Counted from the first letter of the stretch, positions 44,655 through 54,553 are shown. The stretch is DNA of 64,000 nt from Rhodomicrobium lacus (GCF_003992725.1 NZ_RZNF01000004.1:1-64000), one strand, 5' to 3'. Numbers and translations: made by a program. The notes: generated by a model from the sequence alone, not told the origin.

Positions 44655-45767
44655 CTACAAATCGGTGTCCGTATGAATAAGGGATGCGATCGACGCGGCG
44701 TAATAGTCGGCTGGAAGGCGGCTGCCGCTTGCCTTGTCGAAGAGATGAAGCCGTTGCGGTTCGTACCCGAGAACGACGCGCTCTCCCGGCTTGGGCACAT
44801 CGCGGTCGAAGGCGCGAACGCAGAGTTTCGAGCCCAGCCCATCGGCATAGATTTCCACTTCGCCGCCGAGATGCTCCACGGCGGTCACTGTCGCCGCGAA
44901 TTTCTCCTCCTCTCGGCCGGGGTTGATCGAGAGATGCTCAGGCCGCAGACCGGCCACCAGACTTTTGGTGTCGTCGCGGGGAACCGCGCCTAGAATCGCT
45001 CCGTCATTTGCGCGCACGCCGCCCTCGACCCGGGTCACGTCGAAGAAGTTCATCGGCAACGTGCCAATGAAGCGAGCGACAAAAAGATTGGCTGGCCGAT
45101 CATAAAGTTCGAGTGGCGCCCCTTGCTGCATGATGGTGCCCGCATTCATGAGCACGACGCGGTCTGCCATCGTGACCGCCTCAACCTGATCGTGGGTGAC
45201 GTAGAGGGTGGTGACATCAAGTTCCTTATGCAGGGTGCGGATTTCCTGGCGCATGGCCTGACGCAATTGCGCATCGAGGTTTGACAGCGGCTCGTCGAGG
45301 AGAAACGCCACCGGCTCACGAACGATGGCCCGCCCCATCGCGACACGTTGCCGTTGCCCGCCCGAGAGCTGTTTCGGCCTGCGGTCGAGATAGGGTTCGA
45401 GATGCAGGATCCTCGCGGTCTTCTCGACGCGCGCGGCGATCTCCGAAGCGGGAAACTTCCGCTGCCTGAGCCCATAGGACATATTCTCGCGAACCGTCAT
45501 ATGCGGATAAAGCGCGTAGGACTGAAACACCATGGCAATGTTGCGCGCCTGGGGCGGGATGTGTGTCACGACCTCCCCGTTGAAGCGTATCGTGCCGGAT
45601 GTCGGGGCGTCCAGCCCCGCAATCAGCCGAAGGAGCGATGACTTTCCACATCCGGAGGGACCGAGGACGGCGACGAATTCGCCGGCATCGATGTCGAGAT
45701 CGATGCCGCGCAGGATCGGCTGCGCGCCGATGGTCTTTGTCAGTCCTTCAAGCGAAATGGTCGTCAT
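44655..45767 (-). CDS. Carbohydrate-type ABC importer ATPase (UgpC/MalK family)
   Basis: 370 residues. Walker [11 protein letters not shown]-loop [20 protein letters not shown], signature [16 protein letters not shown], Walker [18 protein letters not shown]-loop THDQVEAVT, and a C-terminal TOBE domain ([34 protein letters not shown]). Last gene of a four-gene minus-strand importer (48841 to 44655). Sugar, polyol or glycerol-phosphate are possible substrates. Confidence 0.88.
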   Translation of the reverse strand: MTTISLEGLTKTIGAQPILRGIDLDIDAGEFVAVLGPSGCGKSSLLRLIAGLDAPTSGTIRFNGEVVTHIPPQARNIAMVFQSYALYPHMTVRENMSYGLRQRKFPASEIAARVEKTARILHLEPYLDRRPKQLSGGQRQRVAMGRAIVREPVAFLLDEPLSNLDAQLRQAMRQEIRTLHKELDVTTLYVTHDQVEAVTMADRVVLMNAGTIMQQGAPLELYDRPANLFVARFIGTLPMNFFDVTRVEGGVRANDGAILGAVPRDDTKSLVAGLRPEHLSINPGREEEKFAATVTAVEHLGGEVEIYADGLGSKLCVRAFDRDVPKPGERVVLGYEPQRLHLFDKASGSRLPADYYAASIASLIHTDTDL

Positions 45768-45770
45768 GGC

Positions 45771-46595
45771 TTACCTGATTGAGCCTGCCGTCATGCCCTC
45801 GATCAATCGCCCCTGAAATGCGTAGGCTATGATGAAGACGGGAAGAATGCCTGCGAGCGATGCGACCGCCATCTGCCCGAAATTGACAATGCGGTCGCCC
45901 TGAAAGATCGAGAGCGCGACGGTGAGCCCCCTCACGGCGTTGTCCTGCGCGAAGACGGACGCAAACAGGAACTCATTATAAGCGAGGATGAGTGTAATGA
46001 GCCCGGTGGCAACGAGCCCCGGCGCCAGCAGCGGCAGGTTGATTTGCACGAAGGTCTTTATGTAGCCCGCGCCATCCGTCCAGGCTGCCTCGTCGAGTTC
46101 GACCGGGATCTGTTTCACGAAACCCCGCAGGAGCCAATAAGCCACCGGGATATTCATCACGCCGTAGAGGATGATCATCCCCGGTACGGTGTTCAGAAGT
46201 CCCGTAATCCGCATCAGGAAGAAGAGCGGCAGCAGCGAGACGACAGGGGGCGCCACGTAGCTCGCGAGAGTGAGTTGCCCCACAAAACCGCCGCGTCCGA
46301 GTTTTGCGACGGCATAGACGGCTGGCGCGGTGATGACGAGCGTCAGAAGCGCGGACGCGCCGGCAATAAGAAGCGAGTGCCAGATGAAGGCTGTGAGGTC
46401 GATGAATTCAAACGTCTTGAGCCAATTGTCGAGGGTCGGATGCGCCGTGAAGAATTGGCCCACAAGCACCTCGTCGCGCGTCTTGAAGGACAGCGCGCCG
46501 AGATAAGCAATCGGAAGCAGAAAGAACAAAAGGACCAGAAACAGACCTGCGGCAGAGATCGAACGCCGGAAGATCAACACGGATTTTGCCGCCAT
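45771..46595 (-). CDS. Carbohydrate-type ABC importer permease 2 (MalG-like)
   Basis: 274 residues from ATG 46595; further upstream the frame is only a shadow of the neighbour. Six membrane segments from SAAGLFLVLLFFLLPIAYLG; EAA loop DEAAWTDGAGYIKTFVQINL PLL. The start is one base after the stop of the first permease, and the ATPase follows three bases after its stop, so the four genes form one operon. Confidence 0.88.
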   Translation of the reverse strand: MAAKSVLIFRRSISAAGLFLVLLFFLLPIAYLGALSFKTRDEVLVGQFFTAHPTLDNWLKTFEFIDLTAFIWHSLLIAGASALLTLVITAPAVYAVAKLGRGGFVGQLTLASYVAPPVVSLLPLFFLMRITGLLNTVPGMIILYGVMNIPVAYWLLRGFVKQIPVELDEAAWTDGAGYIKTFVQINLPLLAPGLVATGLITLILAYNEFLFASVFAQDNAVRGLTVALSIFQGDRIVNFGQMAVASLAGILPVFIIAYAFQGRLIEGMTAGSIR

Positions 46596-46596
46596 G

Positions 46597-47514
46597 TCAG
46601 GTTCTCTCCTCGAAGCGCTTGTGGAGCCGGAGAACGGGGAGCAGCACCAGCGAGATGAAAACCGCGAACAGAACCGTTTCGGCGGCGGCGAGCCCCACGT
46701 CGAAACTGCGCATGGCAAGCCGCCAGATTCCGAAATTCGGCAACGCCGTCGAATTGCCGGGACCGCCATAGGTCAGGATGTAGACGAGGTCGAACGTCTT
46801 GAACGCCATGACGAGCCGCAACACGAAGATGGCCGCGAGCGCGGGCGCCGTGAGCGGGAGCAGGATCGTCCAGAAGATGCGCCCTTCGCTTGCCCCGTCG
46901 AGGCGCGCGGCTTCGACGACATCTCCCGGCACCTGCTTCAACGCGGCATATGCCATGATGGCGATGAAGGGTGTCCACTGCCAGACATCGGCGACGATCA
47001 GCGAGATGTCTGCCCACGGCTGACTTCCGAGAAAGGATATGGGCGCGTCGATCACGCCCCAGGCTTGCAGTTTGCCATTCACAAGCCCCCCCGCCGGGGC
47101 GAGCATCAGCTTCCAGGCCGTGCCGACGAGTACGGGCGGCGTCATGAGAGGCAGGAGGATCGACCCACGGATCAGCGAATCGCCGCGCCTCGGCTTGAGA
47201 AGGAGCAACGCGAGCGCTGTTCCCGCGACGAGTTCCAGCCCCGTGACAGTCAGTGCGAACACTGCCGAGCGGAGAAGCGAGGTCAGAAAGACACCCCCGT
47301 CTCCGCCGCCCGCCCAAAGATAATTCGAGCCCCAGACCCACGACTTGAAGGGCTGGCCGAGTGTGGATTTCGTCAGCGAAAGGGCAACCAGATAGATCGC
47401 CGGATATATCGCAAAAACGACCAGACCAACGACGAGCGGGACAAGAAGGATGAACGCAGCCCTTTGCCGACTGAAGTGAACAAGGGGCGGCGTAATGGCA
47501 ATCGACAGCTGCAC
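46597..47514 (-). CDS. Carbohydrate-type ABC importer permease 1 (MalF-like)
   Basis: 305 residues if GTG 47514 is the start (GGGG eight bases before it, 10 bases after the binding-protein stop); the frame is open back to 47571. Six membrane segments from AAFILLVPLVVGLVVFAIYP; EAA loop VEAARLDGASEGRIFWTILL. Pairs with the permease at 45771. Confidence 0.85.
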   Translation of the reverse strand: MQLSIAITPPLVHFSRQRAAFILLVPLVVGLVVFAIYPAIYLVALSLTKSTLGQPFKSWVWGSNYLWAGGGDGGVFLTSLLRSAVFALTVTGLELVAGTALALLLLKPRRGDSLIRGSILLPLMTPPVLVGTAWKLMLAPAGGLVNGKLQAWGVIDAPISFLGSQPWADISLIVADVWQWTPFIAIMAYAALKQVPGDVVEAARLDGASEGRIFWTILLPLTAPALAAIFVLRLVMAFKTFDLVYILTYGGPGNSTALPNFGIWRLAMRSFDVGLAAAETVLFAVFISLVLLPVLRLHKRFEERT

Positions 47515-47524
47515 GTCTACCCCG

Positions 47525-48841
47525 TCAGGCGAGCAGGTGCTCCCACTCTTTTTGCGCCGCCGCCAAAGCATCCTTCGGCTTTATCTGCCCGTTGAGCGCA
47601 AGTGACAGTTGTTCAGTCAGCGCTTCGAGAAGCTTCGGCGACTGCGGTCCGTTCGGCCAGGTGAGGGTCTTGCTCGACGCGGCGATGGCAGCCTGCACTT
47701 TTGGAGCGAAGGACTTGTAGCTGCCTGCGTTGAGGCCGGACGTACGCGCCGGATCGATACCGGAATTCTGCAGAGTCAGAAGCTGCAACGTCACATCTGC
47801 CGATGTTGCCCAGCGAACGAATTCCCAGGCAAGGGCCTTCTTCTTCGAGCCGGTGGATATGGCCCAGCCGAAGCCCGCATTGAGCGATGCGACATTCGCC
47901 TTGTTGTTGCCGCCGAGCGGGACCGGCGCGGCGCCCCATTTATCGACGATTTTCGAGTTGGCGGGATCCTGCGCTCTTACGCCCAGATCGCTCCAGAATT
48001 CGATGAAGGCCGTCTTGCCGGCGAGGAATGCGGGCAGCCCCTGCTCGAACGCGGTTTCCGATGGCGTCGGCAGCGCATAGGGTGCCACGCGCACGAGTTC
48101 TTCTGCGGCGGCAATCGCTTCTTCTGAAAGAAGATTGGGCTTGCCGTCCTTGAGGAACGATCCGCCGAAACCAGCGAGCCGGTTTCCGTAGGTAGAGATG
48201 AGGATGATCGGAACCTTGAAGCCGAGCACCGCTGCGCCGTAAATTCCGTTCGCCTTTTCCTTTTCCGTGACGAGCTTTACTGCATTGTAGTAGTCGTCCC
48301 AGGTCTTCGGGACTCCTATGCCATTTCGCGCAAGAATCTCATTATTGTAATAGAGAAGATGGATATCGCCGTCGTAGGGAAGCCCGTAGCGTCGGCCATT
48401 CACGAGCGAATAAGGGTCGTAGATCGCCGGCAGGAAATCTTCCGGCTGGACGAGCGCCTTGTCCTTCTCGATGAGATCGGTCAAATCCTCCACGACCTTG
48501 TCTTCAGCCAGTGCACCGATGGTCGCGTACCAATAGTCGTGCACGTCAAAGCGATTGGCGCCTGACTGCACGTCGAGCGTCGCCTGCGCCTGAATCTGGT
48601 CATATGGGATAACTGTGAAATTGAGCGTGACGCCGAATTTTTCGAGGAATTCCTTTTTCAGGTACTCACCCGTGACCGCATGGGGCTGGATAATGGTGAG
48701 GTTCAGTTCCTGACCCGCATAAGCCCGCGAAGCGAGCAACGGGGATACGCCGAAAGTCGCGCCCGCAGCGGCAGCGGCTGCGCCCTTCAGAAAATTGCGG
48801 CGGTCGAGAGCAACTCCGGCGATTTTGTCAGTATCTCCCAT
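47525..48841 (-). CDS. ABC importer extracellular solute-binding protein, Tat-exported
   Basis: 438 residues. A twin-arginine leader (DRRNFLKGAAAAAAGATFGV) suggests folded export by Tat. The mature part matches family 1 (MalE-like) binding proteins: FGVTLNFTVIPYDQIQAQAT, FDVHDYWYATIGALAEDKVV, RYGLPYDGDIHLLYYNNEIL, PKTWDDYYNAVKLVTEKEKA, FIEFWSDLGVR, NAGFGWAISTGSKKKALAWE. First gene of the importer operon. Substrate unknown, probably a sugar or sugar alcohol. Confidence 0.87.
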   Translation of the reverse strand: MGDTDKIAGVALDRRNFLKGAAAAAAGATFGVSPLLASRAYAGQELNLTIIQPHAVTGEYLKKEFLEKFGVTLNFTVIPYDQIQAQATLDVQSGANRFDVHDYWYATIGALAEDKVVEDLTDLIEKDKALVQPEDFLPAIYDPYSLVNGRRYGLPYDGDIHLLYYNNEILARNGIGVPKTWDDYYNAVKLVTEKEKANGIYGAAVLGFKVPIILISTYGNRLAGFGGSFLKDGKPNLLSEEAIAAAEELVRVAPYALPTPSETAFEQGLPAFLAGKTAFIEFWSDLGVRAQDPANSKIVDKWGAAPVPLGGNNKANVASLNAGFGWAISTGSKKKALAWEFVRWATSADVTLQLLTLQNSGIDPARTSGLNAGSYKSFAPKVQAAIAASSKTLTWPNGPQSPKLLEALTEQLSLALNGQIKPKDALAAAQKEWEHLLA

Positions 48842-48953
48842 CGTTCATTACCTTTCGTCGAGAGAGCAGGACAAGGGACGATACGGCCGGTCTTCCAAGC
48901 AGTCGAAGCTCGAAAAACCGGCACTTCCAAGAGCGATGAGGATCGCGTCTGCG

Positions 48954-49874
48954 CTACTTGAGGGAAGCTCCTTCCGCTTTCGGCGTGTACAGCGGCACGG
49001 TCACACGTGTGAACAGACGGTCGCCGGCAGCTTCGTTCTTCCAGTAAAGCGCGCGCTCATAGTAGGCGTCGAACTGGAAGGAGCCGAAATTATAGCCGAC
49101 GATCGGGCCGACGCCGAATTCCTCGGCGCGGTTGCCGTCACCGTTGACCTTCCGGCCGAACTGAACGTCATCAGTGAACTGATAGCGCCAATAGCCGCCG
49201 AAACCGACCGTCCAGTTGCCGATGGCCTTGTTGATCGAGAAGTCCGTATTGAAGACATTCCCCGATTTGTAGTCTGTTTCTTCGTTCTTCTCGTTGATAT
49301 CGACGAGGAACTTGGCACTGATGTTCCAGCCATTATGCAGCCAGCTGATCCCGACGCTCGGCTCGTAGGCCCAGAAATTGGAGCTGGGCAGCGCGCCACC
49401 GGGCACCCTCGAATCGAACGTGCCATCGGGAATGTAGATCCCGAGACCGACCGAAACGTGCAGATCGTTCGGCAACTGCCAGGAGAGATTGACCGGCGAA
49501 ATGATCGTGGAGAAAAAGCCGCTTCGGTTCACGTTTCCACCGACCTTCGGATCCGACTCGATGTGGTCGAACGGCTGGACGATCGCGAAGGCATACTGAG
49601 CGCCCAGGATCTTGATATCCGGGACAAAAATCACCGCAGGGACGTTGACGTAACCGGTGATGTCGTCTCCGGTGTAATTGCCCTTCGCATCGTGGTTCTT
49701 GATCGGAGCGTAGAAGAATACGTTCTGGAAATAGACGCCCGGAGGCGGCAGCGCGCCGACCGCGCTCCCGAGGCTGATCCCGTCGGTATAAGGAACCCAG
49801 TTTTCAACAGCTGACGCCTGACCAGCCGCCATCGTTGCGCCCGCTATCGCGAGCGCAGTGCCCAATTTTCTCAT
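48954..49874 (-). CDS. SphA / phenol-MetA-degradation family outer-membrane protein
   Basis: 306 residues with signal peptide (GTALAIAGATMAAGQASA). Beta-barrel pattern of the COG4313 family: PPPGVYFQNVFFYAPIKNHD, VPDIKILGAQYAFAIVQPFD, RSGFFSTIISPVNLSWQLPN, LHVSVGLGIYIPDGTFDSR, GYWRYQFTDDVQFG. Relatives occur in operons for aromatic or polyol breakdown and may be porins. It lies 112 bases upstream of the importer operon on the same strand, so it could be the outer-membrane entry for the same substrate. Confidence 0.75.
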   Translation of the reverse strand: MRKLGTALAIAGATMAAGQASAVENWVPYTDGISLGSAVGALPPPGVYFQNVFFYAPIKNHDAKGNYTGDDITGYVNVPAVIFVPDIKILGAQYAFAIVQPFDHIESDPKVGGNVNRSGFFSTIISPVNLSWQLPNDLHVSVGLGIYIPDGTFDSRVPGGALPSSNFWAYEPSVGISWLHNGWNISAKFLVDINEKNEETDYKSGNVFNTDFSINKAIGNWTVGFGGYWRYQFTDDVQFGRKVNGDGNRAEEFGVGPIVGYNFGSFQFDAYYERALYWKNEAAGDRLFTRVTVPLYTPKAEGASLK

Positions 49875-50238
49875 AATTCCCCTCGAATGCCCCAGCGAGC
49901 CCCACAGCCCGCGCCCATTATTTGTATATAAAATCTATCAACATTTGTCGGTAATGTAAATTTGAACTGAAGCGCGAAGACGCCAAAAAGAGAAGTTTTC
50001 TCAGCCTGTTGTCGTTTTGTAACAAACTACATTTCGGCTCGTTGATAGAAATATTTGGTAGCAACGCGGCAATGGTAGCGCTCGCCTTCTCCCGGCATGG
50101 ATGGGGAAGAAAATTCCTCCATGCCACTTCTAGTTGCGACGCGCGATCAAGTTTATTCAATTCCCGATTGTACCAAATTCACAATGGCGCTGGGGGCCAA
50201 CACAGCAGCGTTGTCGGACGCGATGGAGTCGGCTCGAA
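49875..50238. other. Intergenic, no gene recognised
   Basis: AT-richer DNA upstream of the SphA-like gene. It probably carries that gene's promoter; no frame with family resemblance was found. Confidence 0.45.
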
Positions 50239-50440
50239 TCAGATGACTTCTGTGCCCAGCACGCTCTTGCCGCGCATACGCCCTTGCTCGCTTAGCCGGT
50301 GCGCCTCTGCGGCATGCGAAAGCGGAAACACATGTTCGACGAGCGGTCGAACTTTTCCGGCATCGATCAGCGCAGCAATGTCCGATAGCTGCCAAGCGTT
50401 CGGTGAGACGATCTGACGAACGCGGGATTTAGCCTCGCGT
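50239..50440 (-). pseudogene. Remnant of a quinone-oxidoreductase/zinc-ADH-like gene
   Basis: Only the last ~50 codons are left: LSDIAALIDAGKVRPLVEHV, FPLSHAAEAHRLSEQGRMRG, KSVLGTEVI and a stop. This is the C-terminal signature of medium-chain reductases (IDAGK.RPV...FPL..AAEAHR..E.G...GK.V). The rest of the gene is missing upstream, where AT-rich DNA and the promoter of the next gene lie. Confidence 0.7.
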
Positions 50441-50518
50441 CTTCGGTCGCCAGCGGCCAAGCGACGTTCGACCGCGAATCGAAAGCCGCCGGGAGACGCC
50501 TCACGCTTAAATGTTGAC

Positions 50519-50534
50519 TTATTATATATAATAA
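50519..50534. promoter_or_regulatory. 16-bp perfect AT palindrome upstream of 50580
   Basis: TTATTATATATAATAA is fully self-complementary and ends 45 bases before the ATG of the binding-protein gene, next to TTGACT at 50514-50519. It may be an operator or the core promoter. Confidence 0.45.
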
Positions 50535-50579
50535 ATTGAATATCGTTTTGGTTCGAAGGCCAAGATTCGGGAGCAGAAA

Positions 50580-51626
50580 ATGGCAAACGGTGGGAACGGC
50601 ATACAAGACGGAAAACGTTCAGGCATCTCAAGGCGCAAGCTGCTCGGTGGCTTCGGCGCGGCAGCCTTGGCCGCGACTGGCGGCGTTGGCGTCGGCAAGG
50701 CGTTCAGCCAGGCAAACGTGATTGCGAAGCCGACAAAAATCCGCATCGCCTGGACCGAAGTGGCAGCCTGCCATTCGCCCGCCGCTTTCGGCCTTGCCAA
50801 AGGCTTCTATGCCAAGCACGGCCTCGACGCCGAACTCTTCTTCCAGGGGGCAAGTGGACAGACGCTCATCCATGCGCTCGCAACGAACAAGGCCGATGTC
50901 GGCCTCGGTCTCATACTCGACTTTCTGAAACCGCTCGAACAGGGCTTCGACCTCAAGCTCTTCGTCGGAACCCATGGCGGTTGCCAGAGGCTGCTGGCAT
51001 CGAAGGCGTCCGGCGTCACCACAGTCGAGGGATTGAAGGGCAAGACGATATCAGTTGCCGATCTCGCCGGCCCGGCAAAGCTGTCCTTCAGCGTTACCCT
51101 CGCCAAAGCCGGGGTCGACCCGGAGACGGATGTAAACTGGAGGGCCTTTCCATGGAACCTGGTTGGTGAGGCCGTGAACAAGGGCGAAGCGCACGCGCTC
51201 GCACAGTTCGACCCCTGGGCCTACACCTATCGCAAGGACTTCGATCTCATTCAGCTCGCGGACACGCAGACCGGCATCTATCAGGATCGCGTGTGCTGCG
51301 TTATCGGCGCCAACGTGCCGTATCTCAAGGCCAACCGGGATGCGGTGCGCCGCCTCGCCGAGGCCACCGTCGAGGTCCATGAATACGCGGCCAACCACCC
51401 CGAAGAGGTCGCGCAATATTACTTCGATACGTTCAAGCCGCAGATTTCGCTCGCCGATCTCACCGACGATCTCGGCAGCATGGTCTACCACAACCACCCG
51501 ATCGGCAAGGAACTGATCCAGCAGGTCAAGGATTCCCTCGACGACCTGAAGCTCATCAAGGTCATTTCAGGCGACGCCGATTCGGTCGAACTCGCCAATC
51601 AGTTCACCGACAACATTCTGGTGTAG
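50580..51626 (+). CDS. NMT1/SsuA-like ABC substrate-binding protein, Tat-exported
   Basis: 348 residues. Tat leader SRRKLLGGFGAAALAATGGV. Mature part: KIRIAWTEVAACHSPAAFGL, AKGFYAKHGLDAELFFQGAS, LATNKADVGLGLILDFLKPL, EGLKGKTISVADLAGPAKLS, EAHALAQFDPWAY. The family binds sulfonates, nitrate, taurine or pyrimidine-like ligands. The gene starts a three-gene plus-strand unit with a permease (4 bases later) and a small membrane protein. The substrate cannot be told from sequence. Confidence 0.82.
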   Translation: MANGGNGIQDGKRSGISRRKLLGGFGAAALAATGGVGVGKAFSQANVIAKPTKIRIAWTEVAACHSPAAFGLAKGFYAKHGLDAELFFQGASGQTLIHALATNKADVGLGLILDFLKPLEQGFDLKLFVGTHGGCQRLLASKASGVTTVEGLKGKTISVADLAGPAKLSFSVTLAKAGVDPETDVNWRAFPWNLVGEAVNKGEAHALAQFDPWAYTYRKDFDLIQLADTQTGIYQDRVCCVIGANVPYLKANRDAVRRLAEATVEVHEYAANHPEEVAQYYFDTFKPQISLADLTDDLGSMVYHNHPIGKELIQQVKDSLDDLKLIKVISGDADSVELANQFTDNILV

Positions 51627-51629
51627 CAG

Positions 51630-52616
51630 ATGACGTCCGTTGCAATCGGAAATATTCGGCTGCGGCAAGGGATTCTGGGTGACGTCTGGTATCCTGGCTT
51701 CATCGCCGCCGGGACATGGCTCCTTGCGGCGATCGTCACCGATACATTCCCGGATGTCTCGCGATGGGGTAGCCGGGATCGTTTCGTGCTCTTGCTGGAG
51801 GCGGGCGCCGCGATATTGCTTGCGCTCGGCTTTATCAACAACAGGCTCGGCAAGACGGGGCGCGTCATCGATCACTATGGGCACTGGCTCATCGCGCTCG
51901 GAGCCATCTTCACCTTATGGGAAGTGGTGACCGCGAAGACGGGGTGGCTTCCCAAGCCGTTCTTCGCGCCGCCGCAAGCGCTACTCCATGCCTACGTCGA
52001 TGACTGGCAACGCATCGGCTACTGCATATTGGCTTCGCTGCAACTCTGGACCCTGGGCTTCGTCATCGGCGTCGCGGCGGGCTTCGTGACGGGTGTCGCG
52101 CTTGGCTGGTCGCAACTGGTGAACTACTGGGGCATGCCGGTGCTGAAGCTCATCGGCCCGGTGCCGGCAACCGCCTGGCTTCCCATCGCGTTTTATGCCT
52201 TTCCGACGACTTTTCAGGGCGGCGTATTTCTCGTGGCGCTTGCAGCGGGCATTCCGGTTGCGATTCTAACAGCTTCGGGCGTGTCGCAGGTCAACCGCGC
52301 CTATTACGACGTCGCGCGCACGCTCGGCGCCGGAACTTCGTTCCAGATTCTCCGGGTGGCCGTGCCTGCCTCGCTGCCGCACGTGTTCGTCGGCATCTTC
52401 ATGGGCCTCTACTACTCCTTTGCCACACTCGTCGTCGCCGAGATGCTCGGTTCGAAATACGGACTGGGCTGGTATCTCTCCTGGGCCAGCGGTTACTCCG
52501 CTTACGCCAATGTCTATGCCGACCTGCTGCTGATGGCGGTTCTGTGCGCTGGGATCGTAAAGCTTGTCTTCACTGTCCGCGACCGCACGCTTTACTGGCA
52601 GAAAGGTATCATCTGA
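51630..52616 (+). CDS. ABC transporter permease (SsuC/NrtB type), extended
   Basis: 328 residues. Two or three extra N-terminal membrane segments (GFIAAGTWLLAAIVTDTFPD, GHWLIALGAIFTLWEVVT) precede the usual SsuC-like domain (ASLQLWTLGFVIGVAAGFVT, EAA-like loop YYDVARTLGAGTSFQILRVA, GLYYSFATLVVAEMLGSKYG). Longer than the typical ~260 residues. The partner ATPase gene is not next to it. Confidence 0.82.
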   Translation: MTSVAIGNIRLRQGILGDVWYPGFIAAGTWLLAAIVTDTFPDVSRWGSRDRFVLLLEAGAAILLALGFINNRLGKTGRVIDHYGHWLIALGAIFTLWEVVTAKTGWLPKPFFAPPQALLHAYVDDWQRIGYCILASLQLWTLGFVIGVAAGFVTGVALGWSQLVNYWGMPVLKLIGPVPATAWLPIAFYAFPTTFQGGVFLVALAAGIPVAILTASGVSQVNRAYYDVARTLGAGTSFQILRVAVPASLPHVFVGIFMGLYYSFATLVVAEMLGSKYGLGWYLSWASGYSAYANVYADLLLMAVLCAGIVKLVFTVRDRTLYWQKGII

Positions 52617-52927
52617 TGAGCGGCGTTCTACGTGCGCTTCGGCATATCACTGCGGCGCGGATCGCTCTGGCAGGCACCGTCGCACTGGTGGCCGCTATGG
52701 CATGGTGGTGGCTGGCGTTTCAGCCGCTCATCGAGATCGCGGACATGCCGCTGTCATCGGCGGCGGCATGTCTTGTTGCCGATTCGGACTTGTGCTCGCT
52801 CGCCCGTGCGCTGTGCAAGCGGCCGCATTTGCTCGATCTTGACAGCTACCACCCAGCCGCCTTCTGGAGCGCATTCGGGTTGCTTTCGCTCGCGGCGCTG
52901 AGGGGGTTGTCACGGGATCCCGCGTGA
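52616..52927 (+). CDS. Small membrane protein of the ABC unit (103 aa)
   Basis: ATG 52616 overlaps the permease stop by one base (TGATG), so translation is coupled. One clear membrane segment (IALAGTVALVAAMAWWWLAF) and a weaker one near the end (AFWSAFGLLSLAALRG), with three cysteines between them (ACLVADSDLCSLARALCKR). Not a family I know. It stands where an ATPase gene would be expected. Confidence 0.6.
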   Translation: MSGVLRALRHITAARIALAGTVALVAAMAWWWLAFQPLIEIADMPLSSAAACLVADSDLCSLARALCKRPHLLDLDSYHPAAFWSAFGLLSLAALRGLSRDPA

Positions 52928-52995
52928 CCTGCCGAGCCGTCTGATTTGCACGATACGGCAGGGGGGCATGCCATGCCGACGCCGTATTCGTCAGT

Positions 52996-53092
52996 GGAAA
53001 TGGCAAAGCTTTACCTGCACCGGTCCGGGTCGCGGGAGCGGTGGAGATCGCCTCCCGCCGGAGCGGATAGGTTCCGGCAACCTGCCATTTCC
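52996..53092. repeat. Wide inverted repeat
   Basis: Perfect 10-base arms GGAAATGGCA (52996-53005) and TGCCATTTCC (53083-53092) frame a GC-rich interior that can pair further (CACCGG/CCGG). The right arm lies 14 bases before the next gene. Confidence 0.5.
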
Positions 53093-53106
53093 GAAAGAAG
53101 CAATCC

Positions 53107-53715
53107 ATGACCCGTCGCCGGCAAAATCGAATCCTTCGCGTTGTCGTTGCCGTCCTTTTGGGCTTCATCGCCTTATCGCTGTTTGCGAAGCTGAACGATG
53201 AAAACCCCCGCCTTTCAAATCTCTATGAGTTCATCAAGGATTCTTCGCTCCTGATTGCCACCATTGCGGTCGCTTACCTCGCAAATATCTATCAGAGAAG
53301 ACAGACCTTCCTGGATTCCCTCCGGGAGCAGTGGCGCGAGATCGTCAAGACGAAAGGGGCTTTGCTCTATTATTGCAGGATGCCGCAGCCCGATTCCGAA
53401 CATTACTGGAGAACATTCACCCAGCTCTCCGAATGCATCGACAACATGCGCATCGTCTATGCCAATGTCGGCGAGACCGACAAACTGATAGGCGCTTACC
53501 CTTTCGAACCTCTCCACGACATGCGGCGGGCTTTTGAAAAGCTGGACCCTGCCGCTTCGCCCGCCGGTGATCGCAACCTTGTCTGGGGCGAAATCGAGCA
53601 GGCGTTCAACGCAATCCGCGAGAAGTTCCTCGACGAATTCGACATCGAGGAGCCGTCAAAGCCGATCCTGAAAAGAGGGGCCGGGCGAACGAAAGTCAAC
53701 GGCGCCCGTGTCTGA
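53107..53715 (+). CDS. Uncharacterised protein with N-terminal membrane segments
   Basis: 202 residues. Two N-terminal membrane segments (ILRVVVAVLLGFIALSLFAK and SSLLIATIAVAYLANIYQRR) and a soluble helical domain (REQWREIVKTKGALLYYCRM, FTQLSECIDNMRIVYANVGE, HDMRRAFEKLDP). Such small two-segment proteins with a helical cytosolic part occur widely; function unknown. Confidence 0.65.
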   Translation: MTRRRQNRILRVVVAVLLGFIALSLFAKLNDENPRLSNLYEFIKDSSLLIATIAVAYLANIYQRRQTFLDSLREQWREIVKTKGALLYYCRMPQPDSEHYWRTFTQLSECIDNMRIVYANVGETDKLIGAYPFEPLHDMRRAFEKLDPAASPAGDRNLVWGEIEQAFNAIREKFLDEFDIEEPSKPILKRGAGRTKVNGARV

Positions 53716-53791
53716 TGACAACGCTCCGGCGATTGGCGCTATCGCCAAAAGCGCTTAACAACCGCATTCGGCTTCGGGCTTATGCGGGCCC

Positions 53792-54553
53792 TCACGTCTT
53801 CAGCCGGTAGCCTGTCTTGAATACCCAGTAGACGGCGAGGATGCACAGCGAGAGGAAACCCGCCGTCATGGCGAGGCTCACGCCGGGGCTGACATCGGCG
53901 ATGTCGAAGAACGACCAGCGGAAGCCGCTGATAAGGTACACGATGGGATTGAACAGCGTCACCGTCTGCCACGCGGGCGGCAGCACGTGGATCGAATAGA
54001 ACGCCCCGCCGAGGAAGGTCAGCGGCGTAATCACGAGCAGCGGGATCACCTGAAGCTTCTCGAAATTGTCCGCCCATATGCCGATGAGGAAGCCGAACAG
54101 GCTGAAGGTGATCGCGGTCAGCACGAGAAAGCCGATCATCGCCACCGGATGGGCGATGTCGAGCGGCACGAACAGGCCGGCGGTCGCGAGCACGATCAGG
54201 CCGAGAATGATCGATTTCGTTGCCGCCGCGCCGACGCAGCCGAGCGCGATTTCAAGGCCCGAGATCGGCGCGGACAGGATTTCGTAGATCGTGCCGAGGA
54301 AGCGCGGGAAATAGATGCCGAAAGACGCGTTCGCCACGGAGTTCGTGAGGATCGTCAGCATGATGAGGCCCGGCACGATGAACGCGCCATAGGTCACGCC
54401 CTGCATGTCGGTGATGCGGCCGCCGATGGCCGAGCCAAACACTACGAAGTAAAGCACCGTCGAGATGACGGGCGAGACCACGCTTTGCAGCAGCGTGCGG
54501 CGCATGCGCGCCATTTCGAACGTGTAGATTGCGTAAACGCCGCGCCAGTTCAT
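53792..54553 (-). CDS. ABC-2 type exporter permease
   Basis: 253 residues, six membrane segments: [96 protein letters not shown]. The pattern is that of NodJ/YadH permeases. Start ATG 54553 overlaps the ATPase stop (ATGA). Substrate unknown; relatives export lipids, polysaccharide parts or drugs. Confidence 0.88.
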   Translation of the reverse strand: MNWRGVYAIYTFEMARMRRTLLQSVVSPVISTVLYFVVFGSAIGGRITDMQGVTYGAFIVPGLIMLTILTNSVANASFGIYFPRFLGTIYEILSAPISGLEIALGCVGAAATKSIILGLIVLATAGLFVPLDIAHPVAMIGFLVLTAITFSLFGFLIGIWADNFEKLQVIPLLVITPLTFLGGAFYSIHVLPPAWQTVTLFNPIVYLISGFRWSFFDIADVSPGVSLAMTAGFLSLCILAVYWVFKTGYRLKT

